Shown in pieces: positions 44,188-55,365 of a stretch of DNA of 64,000 nucleotides (position 1 is the first letter of the stretch; the number at the start of each line of letters is the position of its first letter). The notes under the pieces are model-generated. The model was not told where the DNA came from. It ran no database searches and was given only the letters and a program-made list of their open reading frames with translations. The DNA lies in contig JAMYGW020000013.1 of assembly GCA_025617375.2 (NCBI GenBank), forward strand, positions 496,001 to 560,000. Reading direction: 5' to 3'. This stretch comes from Acarospora socialis. Lineage: Eukaryota > Ascomycota > Lecanoromycetes > Acarosporales > Acarosporaceae. The translations under genes were made by a program, and so were the position numbers.

Positions 44188-45755
44188 ATGTCCACCTACG
44201 CACTCAACCACCTCACCCGGCTCGCCTCCGAGCTCGGCCTGTACTCCATCCTCTCCTCTCCCCGCGACACCAAACTCCTCTGCCTGCAACGCTTCGTCCG
44301 TCTCTTCGCCTACGGCGCCTCGACCCTCATCCTCGCGCTGTACCTTTCGAGCGTGGGCATCTCGGACGCGCGCATCGGGGCGTTTATGAGTTTGACGCTG
44401 TTGGGGGATGTGGTCATCAGTTTCGTGCTGACGCTCTTCGCGGATGGATTGGGGCGACGGAGGATACTGGTTCTGGGGGCTGGCTTGATGAGTGCTAGTG
44501 GGGTGGTATTTGCTGCTAGTGGAAATTATTGGGTGTTGGTTGCGGCATCGATTCTGGGAGTTATTAGTCCGAGGTAGGTGAGTGGATAGATCGGGGTGTG
44601 ATCTAAGGCATTGTTATGGCATATTAGGGAGATATATTGAGTTCGAGAGCTGGAGCTGATAGGGCACATAGTGGTAACGAAATCGGCCCCTTCCGAGCGA
44701 TCGAAGAGTCAACCCTAGCTCAACTCACGCCGTCAGAGATCCGCAGCGACATTTTCGCCTGGTATACCCTGATCGGCACGGCGGGGACAGCTTGCGGTAC
44801 AATTATATGTGGATGGCTAGTTCAGAGCCTTCAAAGGCTCGGCGGATGGACAGCTACAAGCTCGTACCGCGTCATCTTTGGCGTATACGCCCTACTTGGC
44901 ATCCTTAAACTCGTACTGGCCCTCATGCTGAGTGACAAGTGCGAAGTACAACAGGAGGAACAAGACCGACACGACGCCGTGGAAATGGGCGACGTCGAAG
45001 CCGAAGGCCTCCTGAGTGACGATGACAACGAGGACTCCGACCCACCCAAAGCAACACCGACGCCCGCGACCAAGCAGTCAGCGCCCGCGAAAGCAAAGAA
45101 AAGCATCTGGCCGCAGATCAGTCCCGAAAGCCGGTCCATCCTCGTCAAGCTCTGCCTGCTATTCGCCATCGACTCGATGGCCTCGGGCCTCGTGCCCGCG
45201 TCGTGGATAACGTACTTCTTCAACCGCAAGTTCGCCCTCGCCGAAGGCAAACTAGGGACGCTCTTCTTCGTCACGAACCTCATCTCCTCGGCCTCCAACC
45301 TCGTCGCCTCCTCCATCGCCAAGCGAATCGGCCTTATCAGGACTATGGTCTTCACCCACCTCCCCTCCGCCGTCTGCCTCGCTCTCATCCCCCTGCCATC
45401 GTCGGTCGGCCTCGCCATGACGTTCTTGATCTTGCGGTCTTCGACGCAGTCGATGGACCAGGCGCCCCGTCAGGCGTTCCTCGCTGCGGCGGTGCTTCCA
45501 AATGAAAGAACAGCGGTCATGGGGGTGGTCAATGTCGTTAAGACACTGAGTCAGAGCGTCGGGCCGGTGGTGACGGGCTGGTTGGCGGGGATGGGGAGGT
45601 TCTGGATCGCGTTTGTGGTGGCGGGCGCGATGAAGGCGAGTTATGATCTTTGCATGTTGAAGATGTTTTTGGGGTATAGGACGCAGGAGGAGAGGACGGA
45701 GCAGGAACGGAGGGGGAGGCCGTTGGAGAGGGGGAATAGGAGCACGAGTAGGTGA
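44188..45755 (+). CDS. Major facilitator superfamily transporter
   Basis: Two exons (44188-44573 and 44672-45755) with a 98-nt intron give 489 residues. The first half has LFAYGASTLILALYLSSVGI and the MFS loop ADGLGRRRILVLGAGLM (DGxGRRR between helices 2 and 3), then GNEIGPFRAIEESTLAQLTP. The central loop (about 219-280) is long and acidic (GDVEAEGLLSDDDNEDSD). The second half includes ITYFFNRKFALAEGKLGTLF and RTAVMGVVNVVKTLSQSVGP. About twelve hydrophobic segments can be counted. The substrate is unknown; the sequence does not match the sugar or drug:H+ signatures well. The first ATG, at 44188, is preceded in frame only by a TTG. Confidence 0.88.
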
Positions 45756-46469
45756 TGGACTTGTATTGATCAATCTATGATAGTATACCTCGTCTGAATG
45801 TACTTCTACTCCAATTGTACTTGACGTTGTTGATCATACGAACTTGAGGAAGGTTCATTCATGTACGCGCCGATGTGACCTCGAACGAGTTGCTGAGGGC
45901 AAGTGACTGCCTAACTTCTCGAAACGAGACATCAGAGGCCTGCATTGTTAGATGGAGGTAATGGTGAATACTCGAGTGAAAAACTGAGATCATTCAAAGC
46001 AGCGAACATAGCTGTCTAAGACAAGGCGAGGATTGAGTGGCTGCTCTACGAGCGAAGGAGTGTGATTTAAGGGCACGGTGAGTATTATGATACACAACTG
46101 GGGGACGCTAGCTACCTATAACCTTCTAGGATTAGCGACCGCTGATGCATGTAAACTTAAGATACCTTACGTGATACCCGTCCGGAGAGTTCGAAGAAAG
46201 TACCGTAGGTCGCCTCACTTCCATTGAAAGCCCAATAAAGCTACTCGTTCCTTACATCTTCAATGCACTCTCAAACCACTCACAGACCTATCGTTTTCAC
46301 TGATTCGGCCATGTATGGGTACCAATTGGGTGCTGTCAAGGCAAATGCTAGCCGATAACGAGCTGTTTCTGAATCCTTAGGTATATACGGAGTAGGTCTC
46401 TCGCGTGCCTGATTCAGGCTCCTAATAACATATCGTGCAGATAAATTCTCAGGGACCAAGAAAGCCAAC
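45756..46469. other. Intergenic, no gene seen
   Basis: 714 bp between two plus-strand genes with no supported frame. It should carry the MFS terminator and the promoter of the next gene. Confidence 0.4.
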
Positions 46470-47912
46470 ATGCCCTCAGATCAACAACGAACTCCTTCTA
46501 CGTCCACATACTCCACGGACCAGGGTTCAGGTAGTGAGAATGCTCCTCTAAGTAGCCCACAACAGACTTTGAACTTCGGCCAAAGTCCACCGGACAAAAA
46601 CCTCCTCTCCTCGACTGTTGTCTCGGAGAAACTTCGATCGCCTTCGACCATGTCTCCGAGCCGTCACGGTGGTGGGTTGGATTTGAATGCCGACTTACCC
46701 CTGTTGCCGTCAGTTAGCTCTGCCAGTCAATTGCCGTTACCTGTGTCGCGAACATCGTCGCTCTCTTCGTCCATTTCCTCGATGGCTGTTTTCGAGCAGT
46801 CACGGACTCTTTTAGACAAGCAGCGAAATGCCGCCGAGCACGAGAGACAGTGTTTTGCTGCCGAAAGGGCGCTATGGGATAAAGAGAGGCAAGCACTTTA
46901 CGCACGCGTGCAAGAGCTAGAGCAGGCCCTCAATATCAAGAATGGCCAGACGTTCAGCAAGCAGGGCTCAGCTTTCTCGCCAACCGAGGCAGAGTCGCAT
47001 CCTTTCAGTAGTTTCAGTACTCAGGGCGGCATCGATACTTTCGGTAACATCTCCAATAGCAATGGGTCCAGACATACAAGCATGGAAAGCAATGGCGACG
47101 AGTTTTGGAGAGGGGCTGGTGCCAGGAAAGGATCCGTTGCTACGCGTACATTCTCCGACTCTTCGACAAGATCCAGTAAAGCTGAGGATCGACGACTGCC
47201 CAGCATCGCCGAGACAGAGTCGCCAGACAAACCCAGTGGAGTGCTATCATCATCTACAAATAAGATTCCCAGTGACAGCAGCAACGAACCAATGCCGAAT
47301 AAAGATTTTGATGGGATCAGGCTCAAGTCATTGGCCCAACTTCCGGAGCACGCTGTGCTGACACCAGAGTCGCCATCCCCGAAGCAGGTAGCATCTCCGC
47401 CAGAGCACATTCAAATTCCTTCGAGCATTCTCTCCGCACCCGAAGACATCCTGACCAAAGATGCGGGACACACCCCGCTGATTCGGACTACCGACCCAAC
47501 AGACAACCTCAGCCCTGTAGCGAGCAACGGCCAAACACCTACTCAGGAAGGTCCACGTCATCCACGCCCATCCGTCGCCCATCCACCTTCGGAACGGTCT
47601 GACTCCTACTTCCCTCCGCCGGCTGAAGACGACGAAGACCCCGAGCTCAAGGGCCCTCTTGGTCTCCAGAACGACGGTCAAACCGACAAAGCCTTCTTAG
47701 ACGAGCTAGACTTAAAGCTCACGGATGCAGCTCGAACAACATCACACGAGTCGACTGACGCGAACGTCTCCGAGAATCGTCCTCCGACCCGTACCGAATC
47801 CACTCCGGTTCGCTCCAACAACAACCAGCCGGAGCACGAACCCATGCTGCGGATGAGACGGAGCTTGAACTTTGGAGCGCCCCTGGGTGTGGTCCGACCC
47901 GGAATGCTGTGA
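46470..47912 (+). CDS. Disordered Ser/Pro-rich protein with a short coiled coil, unknown function
   Basis: A single exon encodes 480 residues. The N-terminal 105 residues are Ser/Thr/Pro-rich with SRTSSLSSSISSMAVFEQ. Residues about 110-152 form a coiled coil (LDKQRNAAEHERQCFAAERA, WDKERQALYARVQELEQAL). The rest is disordered with likely phosphorylation sites (many SP and TP) and two ordered-looking motifs: DEFWRGAGARKGSVATRTFS and DPELKGPLGLQNDGQTDKAF plus LDELDLKL. The end is LRMRRSLNFGAPLGVVRPGM, basic then hydrophobic, which looks like a conserved tail. I recognise no named family. The short coiled coil plus SP/TP sites suggest a scaffold under kinase control, which is only a guess. Confidence 0.8.
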   Translation: MPSDQQRTPSTSTYSTDQGSGSENAPLSSPQQTLNFGQSPPDKNLLSSTVVSEKLRSPSTMSPSRHGGGLDLNADLPLLPSVSSASQLPLPVSRTSSLSSSISSMAVFEQSRTLLDKQRNAAEHERQCFAAERALWDKERQALYARVQELEQALNIKNGQTFSKQGSAFSPTEAESHPFSSFSTQGGIDTFGNISNSNGSRHTSMESNGDEFWRGAGARKGSVATRTFSDSSTRSSKAEDRRLPSIAETESPDKPSGVLSSSTNKIPSDSSNEPMPNKDFDGIRLKSLAQLPEHAVLTPESPSPKQVASPPEHIQIPSSILSAPEDILTKDAGHTPLIRTTDPTDNLSPVASNGQTPTQEGPRHPRPSVAHPPSERSDSYFPPPAEDDEDPELKGPLGLQNDGQTDKAFLDELDLKLTDAARTTSHESTDANVSENRPPTRTESTPVRSNNNQPEHEPMLRMRRSLNFGAPLGVVRPGML

Positions 47913-48492
47913 GACATGTGAATGGACAGACAAGCGGAGGGAGTTTTGTATTATATATATATGGAGGTAACTCATATGACTTTAGAGATGACATCGCAAA
48001 AGGAGGCGCACGACCGCTAGGAAGCAAGGCGTGGAGGATACGGTTACCCAATCGGCGGCACAGTCAGTTCCTTCAGCATAGACGGCGAGGGTGAGAGGCT
48101 ATCGGTCACCTGCCATTTTACTCTTGTGTACATATTACGAATTGCATGATAGAAGTCTCACGACGTTCATGCGAGACTGACGTTTGGGGCTCCTGGCTTG
48201 GTGCACCGTGCATAGGTAGCTACATTCCGGCCGTCCGATCGACGAGTTCTTAGGAATGTACGTTTCATGGTGCTACGAATCGGGCCAGACCCCAACGGCT
48301 CCCTGAAGCAAGCGGCTGGAGATTCATCCAGGCCTTTACATCTCATTCCCCAATCTGGGGAGCTTTTGCGACGTCCTGTACCCTCTCTCCTCCCTGCCTC
48401 TCCTTCACCCTTTAAGATATATAGCCTTCCAATTCTGCACCGTTCTTCCATATACCTCGACACCTCCCTCTCGCTCTACGCACCAACGAGCC
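47913..48492. other. Intergenic, no gene seen
   Basis: 580 bp between plus-strand genes. A TATATATATATGG run at about 47953 lies just downstream of the disordered-protein gene and belongs to its 3' end. A pyrimidine-rich leader precedes the next start codon. Confidence 0.4.
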
Positions 48493-49259
48493 ATGATGGC
48501 GCGCCCCACCATCCCATCTCTTATCTCCTTCTTGCTTTTCTCTTCCCTCATCCTAACCCTAGCCACTACCTCCCCAACGCGCTTCACCTCCGCGCAGTTC
48601 GTGGAAATCGAGAAGCTGCGCGCCAGAGGCGTGCCCGAGGTACGATAGCTCGCCCCTCCACTTCCTCTTCTCTGATATCCTATGTCGTTCTCTTATCTCA
48701 CGTCGTTCTTTCTTTCCATCTCTCTCCCCTTTGTCCCTCTCCCTCCTTTCCTTCCCTTCCCACCCCAACAAAACCAATTTAAAGGAAATTCCGCTAACTC
48801 CCTCTCCTCTTGGGTCCGATGGACCCACAGGCCAAAATCTACACGCACGTCACGCATTCCCCCTCCCCCTCCAAGCGCGCCAAGAACCTTGCGTTCGCGA
48901 GCCTGGAGTGGAAGGTTTTGGCGCGGGTCGGGTTGGCGGCGGATGTGATTGAGAGCTTCGTTGCGGGGACGGAGGCGAAGGTGAAGAGGGTGGTTGCTGG
49001 GGTGGGGTGGAGAGAGGGGAGGACGGGAGAGGCGGAGGGAGATGGAGAGGAGGTGGGGATTGAGGTTAGGGGGAGGATGGGAAGGGGGGGTTTGAAAGGT
49101 TCGTTCTCTTTCTCCTGTCTGGTGTGGTTGGATTGGGGTTGGGGTGAGAGAGTACGGGAAGAGGGAAGGTGAGGGGTTGAGGAGGGAAGGGGAAGAAAGA
49201 GAGAGAGAAGAGCTAGAGTGGAGGCTGACTTGAGATTTGTCTTAGTGAGACGAGTCTGA
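48493..49259 (+). CDS. Small secreted or ER-entering protein, unknown function
   Basis: Exons 48493-48639, 48831-49098 and a 14-nt last exon 49246-49259 fit in phase and give 142 residues. Residues 1-27 are a good signal peptide (IPSLISFLLFSSLILTLATT). The mature part is FVEIEKLRARGVPEAKIYTH, then LAFASLEWKVLARVGLAADV and a Gly/Arg/Glu-rich end. It has no cysteine, so it is not a classical Cys-rich effector. The first intron is 191 nt and the last 147 nt, long for this window. Without the last splice the frame simply runs to 49172, giving a longer low-complexity tail. I do not recognise the family. Confidence 0.6.
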
Positions 49260-49754
49260 AGAGCTAGCGTCTTGGAAGGGCGGTTGCGTTGGGATCGGGA
49301 TCGGGATCGGGATCGGGATCAGGACGCAGGCAACAAATGCACGGAAGGTGGAGTAGGGTTAGGACTTGCGGGACGAACGGAGGTATGGGATCCTTGCGGG
49401 AGAAGGCTGCTTTGGAGAAGTCATGCAGTGCTGCTGGCGGCAAGGAAGCGCCGGATACCGCTGGTTCGGATTTCAATGTGGTGTGGGTTTCGGTTTCGAG
49501 TTCTGTGGTTTTGTAGCCCGATATATAGCACGGCGGAGGTTCTGTGTTTGTGCGTTTCAAACCAGATGCACGGAGAGACATCGTCGATTTCTGCCATTCA
49601 AGTTAAGCATTACAGTAGTCCGAAGAAACAGATGCAGAATACTACCGCCTTCCGCCTAGAGACCGCTACTCCCTGCCCGTTGGACGCCGAGAACAGCGCC
49701 TGACAGATAACTGAGAAAGCACGTAACTCGTCGAATCATCATACGTACGACAAC
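49260..49754. other. Intergenic between convergent genes
   Basis: 495 bp between the small secreted protein and ATG3 3' ends. It holds the GGGATC repeat. Plus-strand frames here are short and unsupported. Confidence 0.4.
49291..49320. repeat. GGGATC tandem repeat, five units
   Basis: Five perfect 6-bp units lie about 30 bp after the predicted end of the small secreted protein gene. Confidence 0.95.
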
Positions 49755-50852
49755 TCAAACGCCCATAGTAAAGTCATGCTCGATGCCCGGCGTCACACTA
49801 GCCATGAACTTCAAAAACACCACCAGATACTGATCGACCCGAATCGCCACCTCGTCCTCATCCGCCCCCGCCTCATGTTGCAACACCTCCCACTCATCCC
49901 CGCCCGCCCCACCCGCAGCCGCGACGCCGCCCGCGAACCCCTTCCTCTCGACCCCTCCCACACTCATATTCCTCGTATCATCAATCAGCCCCTCCATCCC
50001 GCTCTCCACCTTCCCACTCCCCGCATTCCCCCCCCTCTTCAGCTTCTGCAGCCGGATCTTCAGCGCGGCATCGGCGCGGTCGAGCAGCACTTTCATCACG
50101 GACGCGTGCTTGCACGGATGCACAGACGCCATCTTCAGCCCGCCCTCGAAGAACGGGAAATCCTCCAACGTCACCGTCTTGTCCTTATAGTCGCCCACGA
50201 TATCCTCCATCATCGCCTTGGGCGGCAGCGGTTCCGACTGCGAGATATACCCCGACAAATAAAGCCGCGGGGTGCGGTAATACGACGTGTACGTGATGTA
50301 GAGCGTATACGTGCGCAGCGGCGCCGTGGTGCCGGCTGCTCCACCCGCGTGGTCTCTGATGATCGCCTCCGCGTCATCCTCCTCGTCCTCCATGTCCGGG
50401 ATCTCCTCCTCCTCGTCGTCCGACTCCCGCTCGCCCATGTTCCCGCTCTCGTCCACCGTCCGCACGTCGCGCGCCTTCGCCTCCTGGCTCGCGGCCAGCC
50501 CGCCCGTCCGCAGCCAGCCGTCGTCGCCCGCCCCGCCTTCGCCCGCCGCGAAGCCGTCGTGCTCCATCGCTTCGTCCTGCCCCGCGTCGCCCGCGAAGTT
50601 CTCGTCCAGCCGCCGGTGGCACGGCACGCCCCGCGTCACGAGGAACTGTTTGCCGTCCGGGAGGTAGGAGACGCGTTTGCTGGGCGTCGCGGCGTCGGAC
50701 CAGGACCAGGTCGGGAATTTGTAGACGAGGTAGTCGCCGGCTAGGACGAACTCTTCTGGCGTGATTTGGCCGGTGTTGCGGAAGGTCGAGGTGTGGGAGA
50801 TGGGGGCCCATTTGTCGCGCAGGGAGGATAGGGTGGAGTGGAGGACGTTCAT
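49755..50852 (-). CDS. ATG3: Autophagy E2-like enzyme Atg3
   Basis: One exon encodes 365 residues. The start ([40 protein letters not shown]) and [20 protein letters not shown] are the Atg3 N-terminal region. A flexible acidic insert ([18 protein letters not shown]) follows. The E2 fold has [19 protein letters not shown] and the catalytic Cys247 in [11 protein letters not shown]. The C-terminus is [20 protein letters not shown], the family signature. Atg3 accepts Atg8 from Atg7 and passes it to phosphatidylethanolamine on the forming autophagosome, stimulated by Atg12-Atg5. Length (310 in yeast, about 350 in fungi) and domain order are normal. The GC-rich coding region produces a 322-codon open frame on the opposite strand, which is a shadow. 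Confidence 0.97.
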   Translation of the reverse strand: MNVLHSTLSSLRDKWAPISHTSTFRNTGQITPEEFVLAGDYLVYKFPTWSWSDAATPSKRVSYLPDGKQFLVTRGVPCHRRLDENFAGDAGQDEAMEHDGFAAGEGGAGDDGWLRTGGLAASQEAKARDVRTVDESGNMGERESDDEEEEIPDMEDEEDDAEAIIRDHAGGAAGTTAPLRTYTLYITYTSYYRTPRLYLSGYISQSEPLPPKAMMEDIVGDYKDKTVTLEDFPFFEGGLKMASVHPCKHASVMKVLLDRADAALKIRLQKLKRGGNAGSGKVESGMEGLIDDTRNMSVGGVERKGFAGGVAAAGGAGGDEWEVLQHEAGADEDEVAIRVDQYLVVFLKFMASVTPGIEHDFTMGV

Positions 50853-52017
50853 GATGACGTTTGAAGGTTTATGTTATGATCATCAATAGAGACTGATGAA
50901 GTTGCTAGGTGATGTTAGAGGATCACTGATGGCGGGAGGGCTATGTCTTAGTAAGCAGTTGCCTGCAGACGTTGTTCTGTGACTTCTTTGTCCTCGTGAC
51001 TTGACCTTAACCCGTAACTGTCCTTCAGCGATTATATACTTTCAAGTCGAGCACGTGGCACTGGAGTTTAGCTAAGGTCTCTACGAGGAATAGAACAAGA
51101 TCATCTACTGTGGAAGAGATTGAGTCCTGATCTACCCTTGACCCTCCGTCCACAATTAACCTCCTTCCTCCCTATCAAGCCCCATTCCGAGCCTAAAAAA
51201 CAACCTAATCAGGCTTGACGTAAGTCCATACTCCGCTCGTCCGCAGGACAACAAGCTTTGATTGCTGCTATGACCATGGGACACCCCTGCGTCTGCGATG
51301 CCTTTCACAGAACATTGCCGCCACACCTACAAGGCGTAGTGTACATGGTACATGACTTGCCCTTACTCGGAGGCCCACCGTCACATCAGCTCGTTAGGGT
51401 TGTGTTCCCTTGCCCTGCTGCACGGGCCACCAAACATGCCTAAGTAACACGTTATGAGTAGCGTTGCGTGTCGAGTTTGGACGAGTCTAGCTGCGGCCTC
51501 CCAAGCCCGGTTGGCTGGCTCCACCGGTGCTGTTAGGTACCGGTTAATATCCCTTGATCAACCAAATTTCCGCACTATCCTTCCCGGAGTCTGGATCGGA
51601 TGTCCCGGTCTTGCTTCGAATTATCACACCAGAAACTGGTCGTAAAGCGTCTTAAACTGATAGCTCACGACATGTGAAACTCTGATGCGGAAGTGGATGT
51701 CGATTGCAAACAATAGGGTCTTCTAATGCTGATAACTTTCGCCTTCTCAGAGAGAGTCTTTTCAAACCTTTAGTGATGGTCCTTCTGTTAATTAGGTAGC
51801 CACCAGCTCAAGTATTTCGCACGGCTGCACCGGGTCAGCATCAAGCTAGAAGTTCGAAAGAACAATGTCCTTTGCTGGGCAGTCAGCAGGACTAAGTTGC
51901 TTCATCTAGTGCCCAAGCTGTACTGCGTAGAAGTGCATTCTGCTGCACCCCTCAACACCTTTGGCGGGTGCTAAAGGTATGCCCTCAGTCCCTTCGGGTG
52001 CTAAGAGAATATCTTCC
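50853..52017. other. Intergenic 1.2 kb, no gene seen
   Basis: It lies between the ATG3 start and the 3' end of the cyclin gene, so it holds the ATG3 promoter. No supported frame. The plus-strand frames at 51258 and 51454 have no motif. Confidence 0.4.
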
Positions 52018-52972
52018 TCACTCGCCAATTTCGAGCATTTTCATCCTCTCGCACTCTGACTCGACCTCCTCGGCCGTCATTGGTATCTTCTTTTTGCCCC
52101 ACTTCCTTGCCTCCTCTTTGGCCCATTCGTACATGCTCTGCAAAGCCACGACCAAGAATCCCAACTCTTCCCTTTCAACATCAAAGACCTCCCACCACTC
52201 GACTTCCGGCAGCTTGACACCAGTCTCTCTAGCAGCGAGATAGATTGCTGCCACAGCTAGCGCCGGTGGCTGATGCGTAAGATATAGCAGCTGTGGAGAG
52301 AGTAACGCCGTATTGAGTTGCTGGAACACTCGCCGCGCAAGAGCTTGAAACGATGAATGTGAAGAGGGAACAAGAGCTTGCAGATAATTGATAGAAAGTG
52401 TGTATGGCAGCGAGACATGTGTTTGAAAGCCAAGAGTTCGGAGGATCTGGGACTCTGTTTTGAGCAGCATGTTGCGCTGATTATGATAGTCGCCCTCAGA
52501 GAGATAGTACAAATCTGGCTCGGGTTGACTGATTATTGCGGTGGGATTCCTAGAGAGCGATGCACTAGAGAGCAAGTAGGCATAGACATTGAGTACGCTT
52601 CTAGGCGACTGCGGGTGCGCGGAGAGTTTTGCCATCAGATACAGAGATGCGGCGGATACGTCCTGGGAGAATCAATATTTCAGCCATTGCTAGATTTTTG
52701 GTGGTACAGCTTCAACGTACCTTTGCCCCATGTACCATCATACTTCCCCCTTCACTTCCAACCCAAAACCTCAGGAATATTACAACCGCCTGTGCGATGA
52801 TATCCTGCGGCAGCCGGAGCAGTATGCCAGCTGCTTGTGTGAGCTTGGCCCCTGCATAGCGGACTGAAACCTCCAAGTCGGTAGGAACACCGTCAAGTTG
52901 CGAAGGGGACGTCGAGAGTTGGGATGGTGTTGCGAGAGGATTGGAGAGGGTTGTCAGCGAGACTGGAGACAT
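52018..52972 (-). CDS. Cyclin-L-like cyclin box protein
   Basis: Two exons (52721-52972 and 52018-52662) with a 58-nt intron give 298 residues. After a Ser/Thr/Pro-rich start, the first cyclin box shows GAKLTQAAGILLRLPQDIIA, the joined GAKDVSAASLYLMAKLSAHP and SVLNVYAYLL. A conserved linker, LLKTESQILRTLGFQTHVSL, and a second box (VFQQLNTALLSPQLLYLTHQ, AVAAIYLAARETGVKLPEV) follow. The GILLRLPQ and LGF...HVSLP signatures match transcription/splicing cyclins of the L/K group, which partner CDK11/12-type kinases, rather than cell-cycle cyclins. There is no Arg/Ser tail as in animal cyclin L. The partner kinase is not in this window. Confidence 0.87.
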
Positions 52973-54273
52973 GCTTTGCCGCTACAGTACGAGGACGTTG
53001 GATCTGTAATAGAATTACGTAGGCATTTCTCTTCGAGGAAAATTTGAGAACCAGAAGTTGGGATTTAAGAGCTATCCTTCAAATGTGCCGACAAGCTCCT
53101 GGGTAGGTTACGTAGAAAATGTGTCGATATTTGAGTCGGAGGAGGATGGAGGCGGAGATGGGACCAATCACCTACCTACCTTAGATATCGAGAAGATCTC
53201 TACCCCAGTTGGGATAGAGCTGTGAGTTGGATGATAAACGTGAATCGGAGACGGTTGACGATATCTCACGGAAACCGCTCAATCCGGTTAGCGAGGTTGC
53301 AGCTAAGTTGGCAGCCCTACGAGTATATACTCTCCCACAGAGATATAATTAGCCTTGAATCATCTATTGTCTTCTGCAGAGAATTGAAGCGTCATTAACT
53401 TCCAGTACTCCAGCAATTGAAATATATATCGTTGAGTACCTTGAGTAAGATACTGGGCAATGGGCGGGCTGAGATGCAATTCAGAGAGTAAGTTCCGGCG
53501 AATTACTAGAATCACCCCCGGCTTGAGGATTCCTTTCTTGATTCACCCCTAAATCAAGGGTTTTTCACAATTCTCCCCCATCCATTTCTCCCTACATTTT
53601 GGCACCTATTATTTAGGCCCTCTACGTCTAGACTCATGCCCTAAAATCATGCCTAAAGTTGAGCCTAAAGTCACACCTAAAGCCATGCCTCATGCCTAAG
53701 TCATGCCTAAGTCAAATCCAAAGGTGAGTCTAAACTCATGTACTAAGTCTGTGCAAAATCTCTTACCAAATGTTACGGTCGCGTTCGCACAACCTGCACA
53801 TTCACTAAATATTCACTTAGGGCCTGACCTCGCGGTCGGGCAGGCCTTTTGCTTAATATAAGAGCCTTATCAAAGGGCTTCTCTAGAACATAATAGTAGT
53901 AATGTGTAGTGATATTTGCTTCGAAAGCAAGGTACCTAGTTGAGCAACGATAGATCGGGGTACTCGTACAAGGCACCGATGCGTGCTGTATGTTGGTTCG
54001 TCCAGCTCGATGTTACTGTAGATGAAGCGGCTTAGCACTTCTTCGGGCAAGGGCTGTTCGTATAGGTGCAGTCTCTGACTTAAGACAAACCGAGAGCTTC
54101 TGGGTAATCTCCGCAGTCTGAAGCTCTGAGTTGTAACCTACGGCAGTGGCCTTTGAGGACGTCGATGCGTAGGTGTAAGCCGGATTCGAAGCAAGGCTAC
54201 TTATAAGCAGCTGATCTACCTTTTCGGTCCTGGCCCAGCTTATGGCCATACCATCTCTGCACAAGACAGTACA
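52973..54273. other. Intergenic 1.3 kb with a degenerate minisatellite
   Basis: It holds the cyclin promoter at its left end. A CAATCACCTACCTACC string lies near 53165. No coding model is supported. The minus-strand frame at 53773-53976 has no motif. Confidence 0.4.
53635..53712. repeat. Degenerate CATGCCTAAAG minisatellite
   Basis: About seven imperfect units of 7-14 bp (CATGCCTAAAGT, GAGCCTAAAGT, CACACCTAAAGC, CATGCCTAAGT) follow one another. Divergence between units suggests an old array. No coding frame crosses it. Confidence 0.75.
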
Positions 54274-55181
54274 TCAACTGTTCCGCAACCATGCACAATC
54301 TTCTTCCCACTCAAGTGTGTTCGAGCCATTGATGAAAATCTTCACTCTCCCGTGACCTCTCGTGCTCTTCGGTCCCCTATTGCCATAACCATCACACTCA
54401 ACGTCCTGTAGATGCCGGTAGTCGAAGTGGAGTTCCTTTCTAGCGTTGAGAAAGTCTTCACAGATACTATCCGTATCCGCACCGCCGTTCAAATGCCCTT
54501 CAGCTCGAGGTATCTGAGGATATCGCGCCGAACCAATCCGTCTAGGCAAGTTGTACGGTTGACCGCGTGGAACCTGACCTGCAAATGCTTAACGAAGTGC
54601 ATGCGTCTTATCGTCCATATAATCTCCTGTCCGAATTCCATGATTCTCGCAGAGTCCTCTGGTGCGAGCAGGAATGGGTCAATGTGGTCGAAGCGTACAT
54701 TTGTGATAGCGTTGAAAAGGGGTTGCGAAGGGTGATAGCAAAAACGTTTAAGAAAACTGAGACGAAAGAAGACGAATGTATTGCGCACGTAGACTATAGC
54801 CGTTGCTTCGAGGTAAAATCGGTTGCAAGCACGCAGAAGAGCCGTTGATGGCGGATCAGAACATGCGTTGATCGCGTGCAACACGCCAGGTTTGCTGACA
54901 CGGCGGTGGTAACTGTCTGTGAGCTTATTGCCTGGAACATTTTGCACATCCTGCCAAGAAAAGGAAGATGTTCCTCTAGACTCTGCGGCAGTATCGGCCC
55001 CTGCCTGGGCGGAGGATCCATACTCATATGGGTACACTTCAGGGCGCAGTAGCGCATACTCGTAGATGATGTTACGAATCTCCGGAGGTAACAGCGTGAA
55101 GAAATTAGACATTGTGGACAGTCCCATATATATATTGCTGGTATAAGCCGATGAGACTCGAGTTGCTGTAGCAAAACACAT
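54274..55181 (-). pseudogene. F-box-like domain gene, reading frame shifted near its middle
   Basis: The frame from the ATG at 55181 (or a later ATG, 23 codons in) gives MSNFFTLLPPEIRNIIYEYA, the LPxEIRNxIY signature of the fungal F-box-like family, then HAINACSDPPSTALLRACNR, LEATAIVYVRNTFVF and MHFVKHLQVRF. It stops at 54489. A second minus-strand frame overlapping the end stays protein-like (GHLNGGADTDSICEDFLNAR, KELHFDYRHLQ) down to 54274. No GT...AG intron joins the two, so a single-base frame change near 54495-54510 is the simplest reading. These genes form large, fast-decaying families in ascomycetes. It could also be a real 230-residue protein with the second frame as debris. Confidence 0.6.
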
Positions 55182-55365
55182 GACGGGACGCTTCGTACTC
55201 CTTAAAGGTCACGTGTTTAACAAACGGTGCGGAATATATCAAGCAGACAAAATGAAGCGTATAGGAGTCAACTTGGAATAGTAACACCTACATCTTGTTT
55301 GAATGATGTTGGCGTGTGAAAAAAGGGTTAATTTCAACGCGTTCACTGTACTTATACAGTGATAT

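Noticed and set aside
49776-50744. 322-codon plus-strand open frame over ATG3
   Set aside because: Antisense shadow of a GC-rich coding exon; Arg/His/Pro-rich with no domain, while the minus strand encodes an unmistakable Atg3.
53400-54000. Transposon remnant around the minisatellite
   Set aside because: No terminal repeats, target duplication or coding trace could be found by eye.
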